64,000 nt of DNA from NCBI RefSeq assembly GCF_009363115.1, contig NZ_CP045298.1:3221501-3285500 (forward strand), given 5' to 3'. A model generated the notes under the pieces. That model saw only the letters and a list, made by a program, of their open reading frames with translations, was not told where the DNA came from and ran no database searches. Both the position numbers and the translations under genes were made by a program. Of this stretch, positions 44,450 through 53,067 are shown piece by piece (position 1 is the stretch's first letter; every line of letters starts with the position of its first letter). Origin of the DNA: Paenibacillus brasilensis (GTDB lineage: Bacteria > Bacillota > Bacilli > Paenibacillales > Paenibacillaceae).

Positions 44450-47404
44450 ATGAGATGTGAGAAAAAAATAAAACGAATTAGGCAATACATGACTGGTTTA
44501 CTGGCTGTTTGGTTGTTCTGTATACATACTGTGCCTGTTTTTGCAGATAGGGCCTTTAACGATATTGAACATTCCTACGCAGCGGATGCAATTGAAGCCA
44601 TGGCTGCTCAAGGTTATGTTACGGGTTATCAGGATGGCAGTTTTCGACCTGTACAGTTTATTTCGCGGCAGGAATGGGCTACCATCTTCGCTAAAACCTT
44701 AAAACGTACACTGAATGACAAGGACGTTATTGCTTTTCGTGATGTGTCTCCCTGGGCTCTACCTTATGTTCAGATCTTGCAGAAAGAGAACATTACAAAA
44801 GGAATTAGCGATCAATTATTTGGTGCCACGCACAATATGACTCGTCAGGATATGGCCGTTTGGTATGCTAGGTATTTTGGTGTTTCTGAAGACACTCGTT
44901 CTGCCGGTATATCCAGTTTTGTGGATCAATTTGATATATCAGACTATGCACAAACGAGCGTGTGGTTGATGGAGCGATTAGAGCTGATAGAGGGGGATAC
45001 GAATCATTATTTCTATCCCAAAAAATTTGTAACACGACAAGATGCCACGTTGGTTGCATATCGGGTATGGCTAGGCGGTGACGATCTGAGAGAGCGTGCC
45101 AAGCGTTTGCTAGAGTCAGGAAACGGAGCTGGAACGACGAATCAGCTACCCAGCTTGCCGGAACCGGACAAACCAGTGGTCGACTTGGCACCGGAAATTA
45201 GGCCCCAACCTGTGAATCCGGAAATTGAGGAGCCTGAAAGACACAGCTCAAAGCCCAAACCACCGGCACCTGATCCTGAGCCACCGGCACCTGATCCCAA
45301 GCCACCGGCACCTGATCCCAAGCCACCGGCACCTGATCCTAAGCCACCGGCACCTGATCCCAAGCCACCGGTACCTGATCCCAAGCCACCGGTACCTGAT
45401 CCTAAGCCACCGGTACCTGATCCTAAGCCACCGGTACCTGATCCCAAACCACCGGATCACTCTTCGGATTTTGTAGTGGATGAGGTCGTAATCAAGGCGC
45501 CGGAGCTCATAAATCAACCGGAAACGTATCCTTCGTATCAGCTGTCCTTTCAGCTCTACAAAGAAGGACAGCCGGTAAGCATTCCCGCTGCCAGCGTTAC
45601 AAGTGTTACTTATACATTTAGTGATGCATTAGGTGTGTTTGATGAACAGGGGAAAATCGCACATTCTGAAAATATCCCTGCTGCAGATGGTATGATTCCT
45701 GTCGAGTTGGAAGTCACCATTGCCAAACCTTATCGGGTGCTTAAAGCACAGACCAAGCTGATTGTTAAGGAGAAGACTCCTCCACCAGAGGCTCCGAATG
45801 TAATCAGGTCCGTATACTTGGCCACGTACACCATTTCGCAGGCTACTACCCTAGACCCTGCAGCCTGGAGCATGCCCTATGTATTTCACAATGCAAAGGG
45901 AGAGGTCATACCGCCCGGTTCGTTGCCGTCAGACCTGAAGCTTCGAATAGAGGACTCCATGGGAATATTTGGTGAGGATGGACGTATTGTCAATCTGCAT
46001 TTGATTCCGGCAGTGAACTCGGTCATTCCATTCAAGATCGAGGTTGAATCACCATCTCAGGGAATTCACTTCATATCCGATGCCGAATTAACTGTAGTAC
46101 CAGGAGAACGCAAAAAGCAATATTTTGCTGTCTCCATAATGCTGCAGGGAAAAGGAGGCAGTGCGACCACGGTAGACCAAATTAAGCAGGCTCGTCAATT
46201 GCTGATGGATCACTTTGGTCCTAACTTAAAAGTGACCTGGGCGATGGAAAATCCATTTGTTTTTGAAGACACGAATCGCCCGCAGCTCAAACAGGCTTTG
46301 GCATACGTGGATCAGTATGGCGATGAAATCGGGATTTTGGACGGGTATGCGAATAACCTGTATGAGTTTCCTGAATGGAATTTAAAGATGGACGAGTGGT
46401 TGTATATGTATCGTTATAATGCACTCAATGAGCTGCACCAAGGCGGTACGATGGGATCACCTTCGGTGTTTGAAAGCATGGATACAGACCAGTATCGAAA
46501 ATATCTGCCTAAATCATTGACCAGCTTCACGGTGAATCCTGAGCAGGCCCAATGGCTTAAAGATCATTATAAGATCACTTCAGCCATGGGGTGGTCGGCT
46601 ACACAGTATAATGCTAACAACATGTATGGTGAGGGTTCACCTTTGATGCCTTACTGGTCCAATAAGGATAATCCGATTGTTCCCGCACAGGGGCTTACCG
46701 ATAATAGCGGTATCGTGTTTATGAACTCGGTTACGATTGATCCCATTGGATCACGCTATACAGAAGGTTCCTCACGCTGGACGCTCCATCCAGGTGACCC
46801 ATATGTGAATGAAACGGATGCGGCACCACAACTGTATATAGCACAGCAATATCTGGATAATCCGTATCAACGTTTAAATACGGTAAACTACATGTCCATT
46901 ATTCTGGACATCAACTCGTTTGCCCAAAAACATAACCTGTCTCAAATATGGGATAACTTTGTGAATCACTTCCCTGCTGACCGCGAGGTCGAGATTGTGG
47001 GCGTGGACGGGCTGAAACAGATTTATCAATCGTCAGCTGGATCGAATAATGATCATTCGGAATTTTCACTCATGTTTAGGGGCTCCGGCTTTAAGACGGC
47101 CATGGACTCCAATAATTCGCCGGCCAATCTGCGTTACTTGTGGACTGAAAACGCCTCACAGCGGATCATTTTATCCAAGGAGGATGGAGATGCGGCATGG
47201 TCCATTATTGATTTTACGGACTATACCCGCAGTCCGGTTCCGAAGATGCCATACGGCAAGAAGAATTCGAAAGTGGATGTAAGCTATGTCACCGGAAGGA
47301 ACTTCAAGCTAGCTCCTACGGCTTCGTTAACAGCAGATGAAATCCAGCGCGTAAAGGATCGTTTGAAGGAGATCTACTTCGCAGAAGAAGTAAAGTATCA
47401 GTAA
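44450..47404 (+). CDS. SLH-anchored cell-surface protein with Pro-rich repeat linker
   Basis: The 984-residue protein has a signal peptide (to about VFA/DRAF, residue 32) and three SLH domains (about 33-205: FNDIEHSYAADAIEAMAAQG, FRDVSPWALPYVQILQKENI, FVDQFDISDYAQTSVWLMER) that bind wall-linked pyruvylated polymer. A linker of nine PP(A/V)PDPK repeats (271-333) follows, then two beta-sandwich modules (about 345-560). The large C-terminal domain (about 565-984: VSIMLQGKGGSATTVDQIKQ, WAMENPFVFEDTNRPQLKQA) resembles DUF3863-type proteins; its activity is unknown. A GGAGGTG lies 15 bases before the ATG, unusually far. Confidence 0.8.
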   Translation: MRCEKKIKRIRQYMTGLLAVWLFCIHTVPVFADRAFNDIEHSYAADAIEAMAAQGYVTGYQDGSFRPVQFISRQEWATIFAKTLKRTLNDKDVIAFRDVSPWALPYVQILQKENITKGISDQLFGATHNMTRQDMAVWYARYFGVSEDTRSAGISSFVDQFDISDYAQTSVWLMERLELIEGDTNHYFYPKKFVTRQDATLVAYRVWLGGDDLRERAKRLLESGNGAGTTNQLPSLPEPDKPVVDLAPEIRPQPVNPEIEEPERHSSKPKPPAPDPEPPAPDPKPPAPDPKPPAPDPKPPAPDPKPPVPDPKPPVPDPKPPVPDPKPPVPDPKPPDHSSDFVVDEVVIKAPELINQPETYPSYQLSFQLYKEGQPVSIPAASVTSVTYTFSDALGVFDEQGKIAHSENIPAADGMIPVELEVTIAKPYRVLKAQTKLIVKEKTPPPEAPNVIRSVYLATYTISQATTLDPAAWSMPYVFHNAKGEVIPPGSLPSDLKLRIEDSMGIFGEDGRIVNLHLIPAVNSVIPFKIEVESPSQGIHFISDAELTVVPGERKKQYFAVSIMLQGKGGSATTVDQIKQARQLLMDHFGPNLKVTWAMENPFVFEDTNRPQLKQALAYVDQYGDEIGILDGYANNLYEFPEWNLKMDEWLYMYRYNALNELHQGGTMGSPSVFESMDTDQYRKYLPKSLTSFTVNPEQAQWLKDHYKITSAMGWSATQYNANNMYGEGSPLMPYWSNKDNPIVPAQGLTDNSGIVFMNSVTIDPIGSRYTEGSSRWTLHPGDPYVNETDAAPQLYIAQQYLDNPYQRLNTVNYMSIILDINSFAQKHNLSQIWDNFVNHFPADREVEIVGVDGLKQIYQSSAGSNNDHSEFSLMFRGSGFKTAMDSNNSPANLRYLWTENASQRIILSKEDGDAAWSIIDFTDYTRSPVPKMPYGKKNSKVDVSYVTGRNFKLAPTASLTADEIQRVKDRLKEIYFAEEVKYQ
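45260..45448 (+). repeat. Coding minisatellite, nine 21-bp units
   Basis: The unit ccaccggcacctgatcccaa+g repeats nine times in frame, giving PPAPDPE/K five times and then PPVPDPK four times. The units are nearly identical at the DNA level, so copy number should vary between strains. Confidence 0.95.
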
Positions 47405-47451
47405 GTGATTGGAATGACAGGATTTTTTAAGACCTGAGGTTTTATGGAAAA

Positions 47452-47494
47452 GGGGTGTCCCAAAGCCATGGAAATGGCTAGGGGACGCCCCTTT
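47452..47494. terminator. Hairpin between convergent genes
   Basis: GGGGTGTCCC (47452-47461) pairs with GGGACGCCCC (47482-47491), with an inner AGCCA/TGGCT stem. The tail is only TTTGC, so efficiency is uncertain. It lies between the SLH-protein and nitroreductase genes. Confidence 0.6.
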
Positions 47495-47521
47495 GCATTA
47501 GAGAAGGATATTCGTTGGTGG

Positions 47522-48196
47522 TTAGACCCATTCAATAACCTGATCTACAGACCGCCGGGTTTTTCCGCGCGGCTCATTCAGACGGTATCCAAAGGCTACC
47601 ATGCAGGAAATACCGAAATGCTCGGCATCCATGATGCCTTCTTCAGATAGGATGCGTTCGATTTCCTGTTTATTAAAGCCTTCGATTGGACAGGAGTCAA
47701 TCCCGATTTGTGCTGCGGCTGTCATCATATTCCCCAATGCGATGTAGGTTTGTCGGCAGGCCCACTCGAACATTGCTCTTTCATTTTCTTCCAGTTCAAA
47801 ATCTGATCTCAGGAAGGCGTCATATACCTTCTCTTTGCCTTGCATAACTTCAGCAGGTAATTGCTGTACGTTTTCCATCATATCCTTGATGTAATCGGAT
47901 GAGGCTACCATATCTTTAGGCAGTCTGGAGAGAATGAGTACAAAATGGCTTGCTGTTGGCAACTGTTTTTGGGCTCCCCAAGAGTAAGGCAGCAGCTTCT
48001 CGCGCATAGCTTGACTTTGGACAACAACGAACTTCCAGGGTTCAAAGCCAAATGAACTCGGGGATAAACGCCCTGTTTCAAGAATAAAATCGAAGTCGGA
48101 ATCGCTAATTTTTTTATGACGATCAAATTCCTTGGTTGCATGTCTGAACTCATATGCGGATAAGATTTGATGTTTAGTGGTTGTTAAGGTTTCCAT
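47522..48196 (-). CDS. Nitroreductase-family NAD(P)H oxidoreductase
   Basis: The 224-residue FMN enzyme shows the family pattern: AYEFRHATKEFDRHKKISDS, RLSPSSFGFEPWKFVVVQ and the C-terminal QIGIDSCPIEGFNKQEIERI with GYRLNEPRGKTRR. It is closest in look to NfsB/YfkO-type enzymes that reduce quinones and nitro compounds. The start ATG 48196 has AAGGAGTG upstream. It is divergent from an HxlR-type regulator, as hypO is from hypR in B. subtilis, so induction by disulfide or quinone stress is likely, though inferred. Confidence 0.88.
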   Translation of the reverse strand: METLTTTKHQILSAYEFRHATKEFDRHKKISDSDFDFILETGRLSPSSFGFEPWKFVVVQSQAMREKLLPYSWGAQKQLPTASHFVLILSRLPKDMVASSDYIKDMMENVQQLPAEVMQGKEKVYDAFLRSDFELEENERAMFEWACRQTYIALGNMMTAAAQIGIDSCPIEGFNKQEIERILSEEGIMDAEHFGISCMVAFGYRLNEPRGKTRRSVDQVIEWV

Positions 48197-48288
48197 TGTT
48201 TTTACACTCCTTATGGATATGGATTGGAATTGACGCTTACCGAGTGACATGCTTAATATTAGTATATACATGATTGTTTTTGAAGTAC

Positions 48289-48302
48289 GCACATTAATGT
48301 GC
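48289..48302. promoter_or_regulatory. Candidate HxlR operator palindrome
   Basis: GCACATTAATGTGC is a perfect 14-bp palindrome in the divergent region between the nitroreductase and HxlR genes. Adjacent TAGTATA half-sites flank it loosely. Confidence 0.55.
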
Positions 48303-48339
48303 TGTAGTATAAAAAATGATACCAAGGGGAGAAACACCT

Positions 48340-48732
48340 ATGCGCAATCGGAAGGGCGGCTTTGGGGCATGTCCCGCTGGAGATGATCAGGCTTGTCCTG
48401 TAGAGTACACGCTGGACGTGATTGGGGGCAAGTGGAAAGGAGTTATTTTATATCATCTGATGTATGGAACAAAGCGATTTAGTGATTTTCGGCGTATTTG
48501 CCCGGGAATTACACAGCGTATGCTGACACTTCAATTACGTGAACTGGAAGAGGACGGTGTAGTTCATCGGGAGGTTTACCAACAGGTTCCGCCCAAAGTC
48601 GAATACTCCCTAACTGAATTTGGAAGAACGCTTATCCCGATTATTAACCTGATGAAGGATTGGGGAGAAGAATATAAAGCCAAGCAACGTCCAACAGACA
48701 ATCTCCTTCAACATCCGAGCCCCAATTTGTAG
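48340..48732 (+). CDS. HxlR-family transcriptional regulator
   Basis: The 130-residue protein has the HxlR winged helix (CPVEYTLDVIGGKWKGVILY, ITQRMLTLQLRELEEDGVVH, VPPKVEYSLTEFGRTLIPII). Cys residues at the N-terminus (GACPAGDDQACPV) and one in FRRICPGIT could form the redox switch known from HypR and YodB. ATG 48340 follows AGGGGAG. It is divergent from the nitroreductase gene, and a palindrome lies between them. Control of that gene by this regulator is inferred from arrangement. Confidence 0.88.
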   Translation: MRNRKGGFGACPAGDDQACPVEYTLDVIGGKWKGVILYHLMYGTKRFSDFRRICPGITQRMLTLQLRELEEDGVVHREVYQQVPPKVEYSLTEFGRTLIPIINLMKDWGEEYKAKQRPTDNLLQHPSPNL

Positions 48733-48755
48733 CACGCTGAGACAGACCTCACCAC

Positions 48756-48795
48756 AAAAGACTTGCCATACATCTGGCAGGTCTTTTCCCTTTTA
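48756..48795 (+). terminator. Terminator of the HxlR gene
   Basis: AAAAGACTTGCCA and TGGCAGGTCTTTT form a 13-bp stem with a 6-base loop and a TTTTCCCTTTT tail. Confidence 0.85.
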
Positions 48796-48885
48796 TTAAT
48801 GTCAAAGCTGCTCTATTTCAGTTGGGCAATGTTATCAATTGTAATTGACAGCAGGAAGGCCAGCCTGATATATTTCTTACGATAT

Positions 48886-48900
48886 TAATAATCATTATCA
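48886..48900 (+). promoter_or_regulatory. Fur box
   Basis: TAATAATCATTATCA differs at one position from the 7-1-7 consensus TGATAATNATTATCA, and lies 42 bases before a siderophore-binding lipoprotein gene. Confidence 0.8.
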
Positions 48901-48941
48901 TTATTGAGATAAGGGGATTTCCATAATACATAGGGGCTAAT

Positions 48942-49709
48942 ATGTTGAAGAAAAAATCGTTTTTTATGCTGACTGCTTTGATGCTTGTATTGTCTGTATT
49001 CATTAGCGCTTGCACTGGAGGCAGTAATAGAAGTAATTCCGCTCCAGCTTCAGGGGAAAAGGAAGAGCCAACTTCGGCTGAGACGAGAAGCTTTAAAACG
49101 GTAAAAGGGGATATGCAGATTCCAGTCAAACCGCAGCGCATTGTAACCGATTTTTACGGTGGGGATTATTGTCCGTAGGAGCTAACGTGGTGGGTGTGGA
49201 GCCGACGGCGTTTCAAAATCCTTTTCTGACGGATCTGCTAAAGGAAAAAGGGACCAAGGAAGTTGGCGACCCGGCCAATTTGGAGAAGACGCTGGAACTC
49301 AAACCCGACCTGATCGTAGTTATGAAGGATACAAATTATGAGGCCTTGTCTAAAATCGCCCCTACCCTGTATATTCCGTTCGGAACGACGACCAATATAT
49401 ACGATACAGTCAAGCTGTTCGGTGACATCACCGGGGAGAAAGAGAAGGCAGAGCAATTTATTGCTGCATTTAATAAAAAGGCTGCTGAAGGTCGCGCACG
49501 TCTTAAAGGTGTTATTGACGAAAAGGCAACCTTCGGCCTGTATGAGCTGACAGACAAGAATGCACTTTGGATATTTGGAGATAATGCAGGCCGGGGTGGA
49601 CAAGCTGTCTATTTATCGCTATGATCCGATCGCTATTACCGGACAGATTGATATGATCGTGGATATGCTGGTTGAAAGAGAGAAGGAGAATAAAGCTAAA
49701 AATAAGTAA
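48942..49709 (+). pseudogene. Siderophore ABC binding lipoprotein (FhuD/YclQ-like), disrupted
   Basis: The lipoprotein signal (LSVFISAC, lipid Cys 24) and the start of the binding fold (VKPQRIVTDFYGGD) are in one frame. LLSVGANVVGVEPTAFQNPF through FGLYELTDKNALWIFGDNAG is in another, after a one-base change near 49163. Then about 100 residues of the second lobe are missing, and only the tail YRYDPIAITGQIDMIVDMLV remains before the stop at 49707. The Fur box upstream indicates that it once belonged to iron-uptake control. Permease genes are absent. Confidence 0.85.
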
Positions 49710-49817
49710 ACGATCTACCTGCATTCGTAAACACTTCACTACATGGCAGTAGCCGTGAGATGGGGTGTTTTTTTGCTTGCAATCGGTTACATCATAAGAT
49801 ATACTCATTTTCAAAGC

Positions 49818-49835
49818 TTCCGAAACGTTTTGGAA
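49818..49835 (+). promoter_or_regulatory. LacI-type operator before the regulator gene
   Basis: TTCCGAAACGTTTTGGAA is an imperfect palindrome centred on the CG step typical of LacI-family operators. It lies 22 bases before the regulator start and shares its core with 50909-50924, so autoregulation is likely. Confidence 0.7.
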
Positions 49836-49856
49836 GGCCGGCTAAGGAGCAGAATT

Positions 49857-50867
49857 ATGACGACAATTAAAGATATCGCGCGTGTTGCCGGGGTCTCTGT
49901 CACCACCGTCTCCAGAGCTCTTAATGGGTACGATGATGTCAATGAAGCGACTCGCCGCAAAATTATGCAGGTGGCCAAGGATTTAAATTACAGCCCCAAT
50001 ATTCTGGCGAGAGGACTTGTCATGAATAAGTCCAAAACGATTGGACTGCTGGTATCCGGATTGAATCGGCAAAGTGCCAAGGACCATTTTACGTTTGAGG
50101 TTTTATCAGGAATTAACGAATGTGTGTCGGAAAAAGACTACGATCTGGTCCTGTTCAGTACCAACTCGACGAAGCAAAGAGAAAAAACGTACTCTCAACT
50201 GTGTCGGGAACGAAGAGTGGACGGGGTCATTTTATCGGGGATTAAGACGGATGATCCATATCTTCAGGAGGTGGTGGACAGCGATATTCCCTGTATACTG
50301 ATCGATATTCCCATCCTGACCGATACGGTAGGCTATGTAACGACGGACAATGTGCTTGGCGCGAAAAAAGCAGTGGATCATCTGATTCGGCTTGGTCACC
50401 GTCATATTGGTATGATCAATGGTCATAATCTGGCTTTTGTCAGTGAGAGACGCCTGGAGGGATATAAGGAATCCCTGAACTCTGCAGGGTTAACGTTCAA
50501 TCCAGACTGGGTCGTCAATGGAGATTATAATGAAGACACCGCCAGAGAGGAAGCTGTTAAGCTGTTGACGCTTTATCCTGAAATTACGGCGATATTTTGC
50601 GCGAGTGATCTAATGGCATTGGGAGTTTTAAAAGCAGCGAAGCAGCTTGACCGAAACCTGCCTGAACAGTTGTCAGTTGCTGGATATGATGACATTCAGC
50701 TTGCGTCTTATGCAAGCCCGCCCTTGACAACCGTATCGCAGGATAAATTTCAGCTTGGCTATCAGGCAGCCACTATGCTGATTCAAATGCTGGAAGGCAG
50801 TGGACAGCCACATGCCCTGATCCTGGAGACACAGCTGATTGAAAGAGAATCGGCAATGAAACGCTAA
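49857..50867 (+). CDS. LacI-family transcriptional regulator of the carbohydrate operon
   Basis: The 336-residue protein has the LacI headpiece TIKDIARVAGVSVTTVSRAL, the hinge helix (SPNILARGLVMNKSKTIGLL) and a periplasmic-binding-like effector domain (VDGVILSG, FCASDLMALGVLKAAKQL, VAGYDDIQLASYASPPLTTV). ATG 49857 has AAGGAG upstream; the longer frame is unlikely. It precedes the glycosidase/ABC operon, and matching palindromes lie before both its own gene and that operon. It should release them when an oligosaccharide binds. Confidence 0.92.
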   Translation: MTTIKDIARVAGVSVTTVSRALNGYDDVNEATRRKIMQVAKDLNYSPNILARGLVMNKSKTIGLLVSGLNRQSAKDHFTFEVLSGINECVSEKDYDLVLFSTNSTKQREKTYSQLCRERRVDGVILSGIKTDDPYLQEVVDSDIPCILIDIPILTDTVGYVTTDNVLGAKKAVDHLIRLGHRHIGMINGHNLAFVSERRLEGYKESLNSAGLTFNPDWVVNGDYNEDTAREEAVKLLTLYPEITAIFCASDLMALGVLKAAKQLDRNLPEQLSVAGYDDIQLASYASPPLTTVSQDKFQLGYQAATMLIQMLEGSGQPHALILETQLIERESAMKR

Positions 50868-50908
50868 AGACACAAAACCACAATATGTGGTTTTTCAATT
50901 ACACTTTT

Positions 50909-50924
50909 TCCGAAACGTTTCGGA
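50909..50924 (+). promoter_or_regulatory. LacI-type operator before the glycosidase operon
   Basis: TCCGAAACGTTTCGGA is a perfect 16-bp palindrome, 15 bases before the glycosidase start codon. Repressor here would block the operon. Confidence 0.8.
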
Positions 50925-50939
50925 TACAGGGAGGTTCTT

Positions 50940-53039
50940 ATGGAATACAGAGTAATTAAAGAAAATGATCTGTTTTTATTAACCGATACGAAAGGGAATA
51001 TTCCGGAGGATCACCCCTATGGATTGGGTTTGTACACGAAGGATACCCGTTTTCTTAGCAAGCTGGATCTGAAAATTAACGGGCAGGAACCCGTTTTGCT
51101 CTCCTCGGATGCAGCAGAAAATTACATGGCCACCATTTTGCTGACCAATGTGCAAACGGAAATCGACGGCAAGCTGGAGTTGTGGCGTGAATCGGTTGAA
51201 GTGAAAAGGACTCGTTATATTTATGACGGTGTGCTGTATGAGCGTATCCAGCTAACAAATTATTACCCGAAGCAGATTGCGTTTGAGCTGAGTGTACACA
51301 TGGATGCCGATTTCGCAGATATGTTCGTTGTTCGTGGTTTTCAGACCGGTGAGCTGGGAAAAGGAACCGGAACGGAGGCTGCCGATCGGTCTCTAAGCTT
51401 TAGTTACCTGGGAGCCGATCAAGTCCGCCGAGCTACTTCTGTCACATGGGATCGGCAGGAACAATCCGTTCATGAAAACGGGGATGTTTTTTTCCGGGTC
51501 TCATTGAACCATGGGGAATCGGAAAATATCAGGTTTACAGTGCAGCCTCAAATTGGTGAAGCATGCGTAACGGAGCCGATAAAGCCGGAGGATGCGCTAG
51601 AGCAGCTCAAGCACATCTATAAGGTGTGGGACCAGCAAACGGCTAAAGTGCAGACAGATCATGAGCTGCTGCAGCGGCTTGTAGATCGGGGCTTGAAGGA
51701 TATGAAAGTGCTGCTGACGGATTTGGGCTATGGATCGTTTCCGGTCGCAGGACTTCCCTGGTTTGGAGTCCCTTTTGGCAGAGACAGTCTTATCGCATCC
51801 CTGCAAATGCTTCCCTTTAATGCGCAGATTGCCAAAGGTACAATCCGAACGATGGCAGCATGGCAAGGGAAGGCCGTTGATCCTTGGCGTGACGAACAGC
51901 CAGGGAAAATTATGCACGAAATCAGATACGGTGAGCTGGCGAATACGAAGCAGATTCCGTTTACTCCTTACTATGGCACTGTTGATGCAACCCCGCTATT
52001 TCTGATGCTGATTGTAGAGTACGTCAGATGGACAGGGGATTTGGCTTTGGTACAGGAGCTGGAACCCAATATTATCGGGGCGCTGGAGTGGATCGACCGC
52101 TACGGAGACCGGGACGATGATTTATTTGTGGAGTATCATCAGGAATCAAGCAAAGGCATAGCCAATCAGGGCTGGAAGGATTCCGGTGATTCCATTGTTC
52201 ACCGCAACGGAGAGTATGCCAACACACCGATTGCTTTAAGCGAGGTGCAGGGCTACGTCTTTCAGGCCAAAACGGGCATTGCTGACTTGTATGAGGCTCT
52301 TGGTCGCAATGAGGAATCCACAAGGCTCAGAGACGAGGCTCGGCGCCTGAAAAGCAAATTTGATGAGGCTTTTTGGATGGATGAGCATCAATATTATGCC
52401 ATCGCTTTGGATGGAAGCAAGCATCAGGTGGGCACCATCACTTCCAACCCCGGGCACTTGCTGTTATCGGGAATGCTGGACGAATCCAGAGCGGAAGCGG
52501 TAGCTGACATGCTGATATCACATAAAATGTTCTCCGGTTTCGGGATTCGGACGATGGGAGCAGGAGAAGCCGGGTACAATCCGATGAGCTACCATGATGG
52601 AAGCATTTGGCCGCACGATAACAGTATGATTATCCTTGGACTCAGCAAAACCGGTCGTCAGCAGCACGCGAATCAGGTGATGAAAGGGCTGATTGATTCT
52701 GCCGGGCATTTTGAATATGAACGATTACCTGAGTTGTTCTGCGGTTATGACAGCTCAATCGGGAAGGCCGTCCCTTATCCGGTGGCTTGTTCTCCACAGG
52801 CATGGGCGGCGGGAGCGCCTCTGGTATTTATCCAGTCCCTGCTTGGATTATTTCCGGACGGAGTTGGAAAGGAAATCCATCTCTCGCCTGTCTTGCTTGA
52901 CGGGATGAATGAGCTGACGGTTTCCAATATAGCCATCGGCAGCGGAATATTGTCCATCCGTGTAGAAAGAAGTGGAGAGAGTGATATTTCCTGGTCCGTG
53001 TTGGAGAATACGACGGGATATAGAGTTATTGCTGACTAA
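50940..53039 (+). CDS. Amylo-alpha-1,6-glucosidase-type (glycogen-debranching-like) glycosidase
   Basis: The 699-residue cytoplasmic protein has an N-terminal beta domain of the 'glycogen debranching N-terminal' family (YRVIKENDLFLLTDTKGNIP, HPYGLGLYTKDTRFLS). An (alpha/alpha)6 barrel follows, with FPVAGLPWFGVPFGRDSLIA, QGWKDSGDSI and NPMSYHDGSIWPHDNSMI, matching the catalytic blocks of GH15/GH133-like enzymes. It begins after GGGAGG. It probably hydrolyses an imported alpha-glucoside oligosaccharide; linkage is not certain. First gene of the operon with the binding protein and permeases. Confidence 0.85.
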   Translation: MEYRVIKENDLFLLTDTKGNIPEDHPYGLGLYTKDTRFLSKLDLKINGQEPVLLSSDAAENYMATILLTNVQTEIDGKLELWRESVEVKRTRYIYDGVLYERIQLTNYYPKQIAFELSVHMDADFADMFVVRGFQTGELGKGTGTEAADRSLSFSYLGADQVRRATSVTWDRQEQSVHENGDVFFRVSLNHGESENIRFTVQPQIGEACVTEPIKPEDALEQLKHIYKVWDQQTAKVQTDHELLQRLVDRGLKDMKVLLTDLGYGSFPVAGLPWFGVPFGRDSLIASLQMLPFNAQIAKGTIRTMAAWQGKAVDPWRDEQPGKIMHEIRYGELANTKQIPFTPYYGTVDATPLFLMLIVEYVRWTGDLALVQELEPNIIGALEWIDRYGDRDDDLFVEYHQESSKGIANQGWKDSGDSIVHRNGEYANTPIALSEVQGYVFQAKTGIADLYEALGRNEESTRLRDEARRLKSKFDEAFWMDEHQYYAIALDGSKHQVGTITSNPGHLLLSGMLDESRAEAVADMLISHKMFSGFGIRTMGAGEAGYNPMSYHDGSIWPHDNSMIILGLSKTGRQQHANQVMKGLIDSAGHFEYERLPELFCGYDSSIGKAVPYPVACSPQAWAAGAPLVFIQSLLGLFPDGVGKEIHLSPVLLDGMNELTVSNIAIGSGILSIRVERSGESDISWSVLENTTGYRVIAD

Positions 53040-53067
53040 GCCAACAGAACGGAAGGGGAAAACGAGG

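Noticed and set aside
45260..45448. Possible CRISPR array
   Set aside because: The 21-bp units are directly adjacent with no unique spacers and encode a Pro-rich linker in frame.
45142..45517. Gly- or Arg/Tyr-rich open frames antisense to, or in another frame of, the SLH-protein repeat
   Set aside because: They are by-products of the 21-bp repeat, which keeps other frames open; they have no ribosome binding site and no family resemblance.
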